Source: Comamonas testosteroni TK102 (GTDB taxonomy: Bacteria > Pseudomonadota > Gammaproteobacteria > Burkholderiales > Burkholderiaceae_C). Taken from it: DNA of 64,000 bases. The stretch is from assembly GCF_000739375.1 (NCBI RefSeq), contig NZ_CP006704.1, positions 1,860,001 through 1,924,000 of the forward strand. Direction: 5' to 3'. Both the position numbers and the translations under genes were made by a program. Positions 58,664 to 64,000 of this stretch are shown piece after piece (the first letter of the stretch is position 1; each line of letters starts with the position of its first letter). The notes below the pieces were generated by a model, which had not been told where the DNA came from, searched no databases, and saw only the letters and a list, made by a program, of their open reading frames with translations.

Positions 58664-61003
58664 ATGCAAAAGTATTCTGACAACAGGAATCGGCCCTTAT
58701 ACGACTTGGTTTTCGTTGCCCTGTCGCTGTCTCGACTCCCAATGCTTGCATTGATTATCGAGTTCTGCGTGCTGATGTTGGTCCCGCAGGCCCAGGAGAT
58801 TCTGTTCGGACTCGAGTCCCCGATATTGGAGCTTGGCGTCAACGCCTCAGCTCGAAAGGGAGGGGACTGGATGAGTTTTGTGCTGTTCGTTATCGCAACG
58901 ATCCTCCTGGCCCTGTCAGTTTGGTATTGCTCTAGGCTACTCTCCTCCGTGCATCAGTTGAGGGTAATGCCGCGCGACGTTGTAGAAGAACACGCGCTGC
59001 CAGACTCGATGGTATGCGCGATCACCTGGGTGCCACGCTGCCTAGGCACACTCTCCATTGGCCTCGCGGTCGGGAGCTTGCTGATGGCCGGCGTCACACA
59101 AAATTCGAACGCTCGATCGCCAATGGCACTCTGCCTTTTGATGCCGCTTGCTTTGGCCGTCTACGCGCAAGTCCTGTTGGATCGCTATGCGCGTCCCAGA
59201 CTCGCTGCCATTGTGACGGCCGCATTCGTCGTAAATTCAACAATCCTGATGCTCATATACCCGGTGTCTGACACGGTGCAGGCCTGGGTCCTCTTTTATT
59301 GCCTTCCGGTTTGCGGGGTCATGGGCTGGACTTGGTACCGTAAGCAGTGGAATTTAGCATCGTCGATTGGCGCATTTGGCACGCTGATTGCCAACGTACT
59401 CGCCCTTTTGGTTGCCGCCGGTATTCCTATCACTGCATTCCTGCCGTTCGCAATCCTCTGCGTCACTGCATTGCTCCCAGCCCTGTTCCACATGTTTGTT
59501 GTGAGAAGGAGGACCTTACTGGCTTGGCTCCACCAGCGAGGGCCTGCCTGGGTTAAGCCCGCTCATCCCTTGGGGGCAGCCCGTTCGCGCACGCTAAGTG
59601 AGGTACGGACAGTGTTGTTCATTGGGGTCATGATTTCCGTTGCCATGTTGCTGCTGCTCCGAGATGAGCGCCCTTGGCTTCGTTCTTCCGCAACAGTGGT
59701 GTTGTTATTCCTGAGCAGCATGAATTTCGCGTTGACCACGGTGGCCCTGGTGTACAGGAGACTGTTGCCCTGGCGGCCGGGACTAGTCTGGGCACCAGCG
59801 TTGTTGTTTGTGGCTGTTTTAGCGAATAACCGCGAATCCATTGGCGAAGAAGAGTTTCACGCCACCTCAGGCGCCGTTCTCCCCTCGTCCCGGAGCCGGC
59901 CCTCCGAGCAGATCGAACCGGCTCGCCGAGTTGTCGTTAACGCCCATGGAGGAGGCCTGCGGGCTGCCTATTTCACGGCGCAAGTGCTCGCAAGGCTGGA
60001 TGACTTCTCATGCGGTCGTTTTGGGGAGCGTCTCACTACGACCAGTGGTGTATCCGGTGGTTCTTTGGGCTTAGCTACCTATCTACTGGCACGGCAGCAT
60101 TTCGTAACCCACGGCGATGCATTGGGAAATACTGGCTGGACAAGATGTAGCGACGAACAGCCGCCAGACTTCCCGCTGAGTAGACTAGTTGACAGCCTTC
60201 TCATCAACGACCATTTGTCAGGAGTCGTTAGCACGATGCTGACCTCTGATCTATTTCCAGGCGACGCCCGCCGTGGACAATCGCTGTTGAACAGCTGGCA
60301 GCGCCCGTACTTGGAAAAGCTTCAGAGTGGCGTATCTCTGGCTATGCCGCTTTCCGCAGTCACAGCTGGGCGCCCTCGCATCGACTCCTATTTCAACGCC
60401 ACCGACGCCCGCACTGGCGAAGGAGTCGCCTTGTCTAACCGCTATGCAGAGACTTCGCTCCTGCCGATAGGCCTAGCCGTACTTCACAGCGCGAGATTCC
60501 CAGTGGTGTCGCCGGCCGGCCGCTGGCAGCCCGATGGCGGTCGCGAGCGATTGCTTGTGGACGGTGGCTATTCCGACAATTCTGGCGCTGCACAGTTGAG
60601 CCGCGCTGTTTCGAGAGAATCCTTTGGTATCTGGCTGAACATCGATGGCAATCCAACGGAAGGTGAATGTGCTTCGGCAACAGCCCGCCCTGACCATTGG
60701 ATGAACTGGACTGGAGCAGACGCGCTACTTGCTTCTAGACGACAACGCAGTGCTGAGGCGGAGAGGCAAATGCAGGCCAGAGTCGATGAGGTCGGCGCTA
60801 AGCACCGACGTATCACCTTGAGCATGCCTCAAGCCTATGCCTCGATGAAGACCGTAGAAGATCGGTGCCAAGCCGCTCGCCACCATCGGACCGCTCCATT
60901 GGGGTGGTACATGTCCAGCGTCACGGCATGGGATATGCGATTCGCCGCTCTGGCCGCCGCAGCCAGTACCTGCAAGGAGTTCTCTGACCTCTGCAGGCGA
61001 TAG
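58664..61003 (+). CDS. Multi-pass membrane protein with C-terminal patatin-like phospholipase domain
   Basis: 779 residues. The N-terminal ~400 residues hold about nine or ten hydrophobic segments (for example FVLFVIATILLALSVWYCSR, AWVLFYCLPVCGVMGWTWY, SATVVLLFLSSMNFALTTVA). From ~420 a patatin domain follows: the oxyanion loop GGGLRAAYF (~428), the nucleophile elbow GVSGGS with Ser464, and the catalytic Asp in DGGYSDNSG (~Asp633). All three motifs are intact, so lipid hydrolysis at the inner membrane is likely. Substrate and trigger are unknown; patatin domains serve as effectors in some anti-phage systems, but no sensor gene is next to it. The ATG has a weak ribosome site. Confidence 0.85.
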   Translation: MQKYSDNRNRPLYDLVFVALSLSRLPMLALIIEFCVLMLVPQAQEILFGLESPILELGVNASARKGGDWMSFVLFVIATILLALSVWYCSRLLSSVHQLRVMPRDVVEEHALPDSMVCAITWVPRCLGTLSIGLAVGSLLMAGVTQNSNARSPMALCLLMPLALAVYAQVLLDRYARPRLAAIVTAAFVVNSTILMLIYPVSDTVQAWVLFYCLPVCGVMGWTWYRKQWNLASSIGAFGTLIANVLALLVAAGIPITAFLPFAILCVTALLPALFHMFVVRRRTLLAWLHQRGPAWVKPAHPLGAARSRTLSEVRTVLFIGVMISVAMLLLLRDERPWLRSSATVVLLFLSSMNFALTTVALVYRRLLPWRPGLVWAPALLFVAVLANNRESIGEEEFHATSGAVLPSSRSRPSEQIEPARRVVVNAHGGGLRAAYFTAQVLARLDDFSCGRFGERLTTTSGVSGGSLGLATYLLARQHFVTHGDALGNTGWTRCSDEQPPDFPLSRLVDSLLINDHLSGVVSTMLTSDLFPGDARRGQSLLNSWQRPYLEKLQSGVSLAMPLSAVTAGRPRIDSYFNATDARTGEGVALSNRYAETSLLPIGLAVLHSARFPVVSPAGRWQPDGGRERLLVDGGYSDNSGAAQLSRAVSRESFGIWLNIDGNPTEGECASATARPDHWMNWTGADALLASRRQRSAEAERQMQARVDEVGAKHRRITLSMPQAYASMKTVEDRCQAARHHRTAPLGWYMSSVTAWDMRFAALAAAASTCKEFSDLCRR

Positions 61004-61475
61004 AAGGGGATCGAGTGTTATATATTCAAGTGCCTGCGGCAGCGGGCGGGCTTGAGCCACCTAAGTGCAGAGCGGTCTTCTTCGACTGACTCACTGTGTG
61101 AGCCATACAGGGGAGAATAGGAATTTTTGTAAGCGGCTGGCGAACCCATCTTGAATGAGGTCGCGAGGCTGAGCAAGATCGTGTGCACGCAACATTGGCG
61201 TGCACACGATGCTCAAAGACCCTCAGACACCGCGCTATGCGCAGCGGCGTACGCACCGCACCTATACCGGTGACAGCAGTCATTGGGATAGGAAGATGCG
61301 AGCGGCAACTGCCAGCCTGGAGCGGTCAATAGAGAAAAGTGCTGACTTCGTGCCGGCTGGCTGCAGCGTCAACATCGACGCCGGCACAAAGCAATCAAGT
61401 CGTTCTCAGGGCAAAAAACAAAGCCCTGTGACATGCAGCCCAGCGCACCAGGCGCTGGGCTGCATTTGTCGTAAA
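61004..61475. other. Gap between island gene and lipoprotein genes
   Basis: No gene is supported. It contains a 13-bp perfect palindrome with a 7-nt loop (ATCGTGTGCACGC / GCGTGCACACGAT, 61178-61210; outer GAGC/GCTC pair to 61171 and 61214), an 8-bp pair GTGCCGGC/GCCGGCAC around 61349-61386, and the terminator at 61434. The right edge of the island probably lies here or further right. Confidence 0.45.
61434..61466 (-). terminator. Terminator-like hairpin after the lipoprotein gene
   Basis: ATGCAGCCCAGCGC / GCGCTGGGCTGCAT, 14-bp perfect stem with a 5-nt loop. Similar in sequence to the hairpin after the integrase (53538-53573). Confidence 0.6.
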
Positions 61476-62246
61476 TCATCCTTCGCTCAGTGCTCGCCAA
61501 CCGTTCTCGGTCTTGCGCATGGTGATCTTGCCCTTCATCTGAAGCTGCTGATCTTGCAGCCAGTACAGGACGTCTTGTGCCTTGGCGGCTTCGTTGCGGA
61601 TCTGAAGCAGCGCAGGATATAAGAGCTTGGTGGAGCCTCCACTCGGGCATCCCGCAACGTACATGGACCAGACGCTTTCCGTCACCTTGTTGTAGATGGT
61701 GTTCTTGGGCTGGTCGCGCTCTTGCTTTTGCCGGGCTTCCATCTCCATCGCATCGAGCGCCTGCATCTTCTGGTGCAGGCTGTCCGGCAACGGATGCTCG
61801 TTTTCCCACTGGACCAGCGCTTTCCGATAAGCGTTCTCTTCCAGGAAGCCCATTCCCGGCGGATTGTTGAAGTGGAAGTCTTCGCGACGGGGTGCGCTGC
61901 TGTTGTGTTCCTTGCGTAACGCCAGAATCTCATCCTTGAGCGTTGCAATTTGCTGTTGATCGGCCTTTCCGGCATCCTCCCAGGCTTTCATGCGGTCACG
62001 CTCCTCCTGGTAGGTCTGGCGCATGCGCTTCAAGGTATCGGGGTCCTTGAGCTCGATGTCGTACGTGAACTCGACACGGTAGTGGCCATCTTCTTCATAG
62101 CCGTTGGTCTTCTTGACATGCGTCACCTTGACGTTGTCGCAAGAGGCGAACTGGGGCTCCAGGAATTTTTCGAGATCGCTGTCACTGGGGGCAGAGCTGC
62201 AGCCAGCCAGGGCCAGAACGGTGCAAAGAAGGAGTTGCTTTTTCAT
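61476..62246 (-). CDS. Predicted lipoprotein of unknown function
   Basis: 256 residues. The start MKKQLLLCTVLALAGC at 62246 gives a lipoprotein signal with the lipidated Cys at 16. Mature part: a compact N-terminal domain (DLEKFLEPQFASCDNVKVTH), a charged coiled coil rich in Gln/Glu/Arg (~80-125) and an Ala/Glu helical region, then a C-terminal YWLQDQQLQMKGKITMRKTE. No family recognised. Composition is like the host genes, so it is probably outside the island. Confidence 0.75.
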   Translation of the reverse strand: MKKQLLLCTVLALAGCSSAPSDSDLEKFLEPQFASCDNVKVTHVKKTNGYEEDGHYRVEFTYDIELKDPDTLKRMRQTYQEERDRMKAWEDAGKADQQQIATLKDEILALRKEHNSSAPRREDFHFNNPPGMGFLEENAYRKALVQWENEHPLPDSLHQKMQALDAMEMEARQKQERDQPKNTIYNKVTESVWSMYVAGCPSGGSTKLLYPALLQIRNEAAKAQDVLYWLQDQQLQMKGKITMRKTENGWRALSEG

Positions 62247-62390
62247 TGAGAGAGGTCTCCGGTCAATGTGAAGTGGGGCAGGGCCAGGCATGGCAGTACC
62301 AAGCCCGCTGGGCTCTGTGAGCTGTGAGCCAGGATGGCTGGGCTTCTGGGCCAAAGGCTGCGCCCATGGGATTCGGATTTACAAAGCAAG

Positions 62391-62421
62391 AAGCGATGCG
62401 CTCCAATGGACCGCATCGCTT
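62391..62421 (-). terminator. Terminator of the Gly-rich lipoprotein gene
   Basis: AAGCGATGCG / CGCATCGCTT with an 11-nt loop; minus-strand tail CTTGCTTTG. Confidence 0.65.
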
Positions 62422-62464
62422 TATGAAGCCGCTGGGCGGCAGAGACAGGTTGATCGGGCAACGC

Positions 62465-63775
62465 TTACTGGGAAATGCCCATGGTCACGTAGTTGGCCTT
62501 GCCATCGATGGCCGGCGTGGTCAGGCCCTTCTGGGTCGAGACACCGACATAGGCATAGGTCGTCTTGCCGTCCAAGGTGATCTTGTAGACCTTGGCATGC
62601 GTGATGGAGTTTTCTGCAAGGTCCTCCATACCCTCGCCGGACAAGGCCTTGGAGAAGCCGAAGTTGGGGGCGTCGGGAACGCCACCGTTTTCGGTGAACA
62701 CCACGGAGTCATCGGCCCGGAATTCCAGCGTGCCGGTGGGGCTGCAGTCCTCGTACTCGTTGAACACCTTGCCGTGTAGCTCGGTGGTATCGGTGACAGG
62801 AGTCCAGTCCTCCGAGAGATAGGCGTACTGGCCGTGCTGATTGGAGCCAAAGGAGCCAGCGCCTTGCGTGCAGTACTGTGCGATGCGATTGCCCAGCAGG
62901 CTGGTCACCGCCACAAAGGGCAGACCCACCTGGTTCACATTGCCGTCTGTGCCCAAGGACGCCTTCGATGTCAGCAGACCACGGTGGGGATCGGGTATCG
63001 ACAGAACAAAATCGCCGGCCTTGGTCTTCGCGGCACCTGCACGGAACAGGGTCATGTTGGGCGTCGTGAAAGCCGTACCGGCAAAGGCTGCCTGGGTCAG
63101 AGTCTCGCCTGCCGCCACGCTGCCAGCCGCTTCCGACTGCGTCAGACCAGCAGAAATCAGGGCCGCGCCATAGCTCTCCAGCAAATCATCACCCGCATCG
63201 CCCTTTTGCGCCTGGAACTGGCTGGTCAGCGGATCGAAGCCAGCCGGCAACGACGGCTTGCCCGGCAGGCTGGACAGAGCCGCCTTGAGCTTGTCCTGGG
63301 CCGTTGCCAAGGCGCCGGCATGGATCGCACCGCTCAAGCTCCCATTGGTGGCCGAGTCGAACCAGGCATCGGGCTTTTGGCCGCTCACGATGCCAACCAT
63401 CAAATCGGTCAACGGCGTGATATTGGCCAGACCCGATGCAGCCACCATGGAATGCAAAGGCGTAGTCAGGGCTTGACCATTGGCCTGGCCGCCGGAGACG
63501 CGGATCACGCAAGGAAAGTCGCTGCCCTTGAGCGAGGCCGACCAGGAGCCATCCGTGCCGGTGGTGGCAGAGGCAGAAGCACCAGAGGCGCACTTCAGCG
63601 TCACGGCACCGCCCGCAATGGGCGAGCCCACAGCCGCCACGCCGTTGGCCGAGGCCGAGTTGGAGGCTGGTGGCGCTTCACTGCTGCCGCCACCGCCGCC
63701 GCAGGCGGTCAGCACCGCAGCTGTGACAACGCTCAGAGCCAGCTGGGTCATACCTTGGTTCGAAATCTTCTTCAT
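62465..63775 (-). CDS. Predicted lipoprotein with Gly-rich N-terminus
   Basis: 436 residues from the ATG at 63775 (GAGGGAAA upstream). Lipobox LTAC with Cys at 25, followed by GGGGGSSEAPP, a flexible tether common in Comamonadaceae surface lipoproteins. Then a carboxypeptidase-regulatory-like beta domain (GSPIAGGAVTLKCASG ... GTDGSWSASLKGSDFPCVIR), a helical segment with ITPLTDLMVGIVSG, and a C-terminal beta-rich part (TLEFRADDSVVFTENGGVPD). Function unknown; surface exposed by inference. The 225 bp upstream to the window end show no gene. Confidence 0.75.
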   Translation of the reverse strand: MKKISNQGMTQLALSVVTAAVLTACGGGGGSSEAPPASNSASANGVAAVGSPIAGGAVTLKCASGASASATTGTDGSWSASLKGSDFPCVIRVSGGQANGQALTTPLHSMVAASGLANITPLTDLMVGIVSGQKPDAWFDSATNGSLSGAIHAGALATAQDKLKAALSSLPGKPSLPAGFDPLTSQFQAQKGDAGDDLLESYGAALISAGLTQSEAAGSVAAGETLTQAAFAGTAFTTPNMTLFRAGAAKTKAGDFVLSIPDPHRGLLTSKASLGTDGNVNQVGLPFVAVTSLLGNRIAQYCTQGAGSFGSNQHGQYAYLSEDWTPVTDTTELHGKVFNEYEDCSPTGTLEFRADDSVVFTENGGVPDAPNFGFSKALSGEGMEDLAENSITHAKVYKITLDGKTTYAYVGVSTQKGLTTPAIDGKANYVTMGISQ

Positions 63776-64000
63776 GGTTTCCCTCTTCTTTATGGATGTG
63801 TCTTGAATGTGAAAGCCCGCTGGAGGCGGGCCATGGGGGCGGAGTAAGGACGGATAGACGGGTGGGGTGGATCTCCATTCAAAAACGGCGTGGCATTGGT
63901 CCTTGCAGCCCGCGACCTGCTTGAGGCGGAGGGCTGCAACGGGTGCAGATTCATGAAGACTGCTTACCCTGTGTGCGAAGGGCGCGGGCTCTGGGGGCAA

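Noticed and set aside
59525..59545. Second ssrA attachment site (GGCTCCACCAG)
   Set aside because: Only about ten bases match, and it lies inside the intact patatin gene in a coding context.

Overview
The window reads as a chromosomal segment of a GC-rich betaproteobacterium of the family Comamonadaceae, most likely Comamonas. The grounds are the gene orders gyrA-serC-pheA-tyrA-aroA/cmk-rpsA-ihfB-lapA-lapB and folC-SPOR-cvpA-purF, a tmRNA whose tag reads ANDERFALAA, a phasin (polyhydroxyalkanoate storage), and an AroA-Cmk fusion. The genus is inferred; no database was searched.

Left part (1-18.5 kb): a glycine betaine importer operon (proV-proW-proX, minus strand, 3' end outside the window), a YqhA-family membrane protein, acetyl-CoA synthetase, argG, ppnP, a glycine-zipper envelope protein, an ArsC-like reductase, then folC, a SPOR protein, cvpA and purF, followed by metZ and gltX.

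Middle (18.5-27 kb): gltX is followed by a repeated array of Ala(GGC)-Glu(TTC)-Asp(GTC) tRNA genes, 11 genes in all. The last two units are 364-bp copies that appear identical. They flank a 7.1-kb segment carrying a heavy-metal RND efflux operon (outer-membrane channel, lipoprotein adaptor, CusA/CzcA pump and a PII-like protein).

27-52 kb: a short-chain dehydrogenase with a LiuR-like operator, a phasin with PhaR-like sites, a thioesterase, pncB, a NhaD-type antiporter gene broken by one extra G in a G8 run, a 2-hydroxyacid dehydrogenase, a tautomerase, rmuC and an MFS transporter. Then comes the minus-strand aromatic amino acid, ribosomal and lipopolysaccharide-control block from lapB back to gyrA, and on the plus strand an OmpA-family protein, ubiG, gph and ssrA.

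52-61 kb: an accessory island begins at the 3' end of ssrA with a P4-type tyrosine recombinase. It holds small unknown genes, imperfect direct and inverted repeats, and at least one convincing integron attC site overlapping a stop codon, with further degenerate ones. No integron integrase is seen, so this looks like a cluster of attC sites lacking an integrase (CALIN). It also carries a multi-pass membrane protein with a patatin phospholipase domain. No second copy of the ssrA 3' end was found, so the right boundary is unresolved. From 61.5 kb two lipoprotein genes with host-like composition follow.

A family of about 40-50-bp imperfect palindromes (GATAGCTG..AGCGCTT..AAGCG) is scattered through the intergenic regions of the host backbone and also forms the tRNA-Glu/tRNA-Asp spacers.
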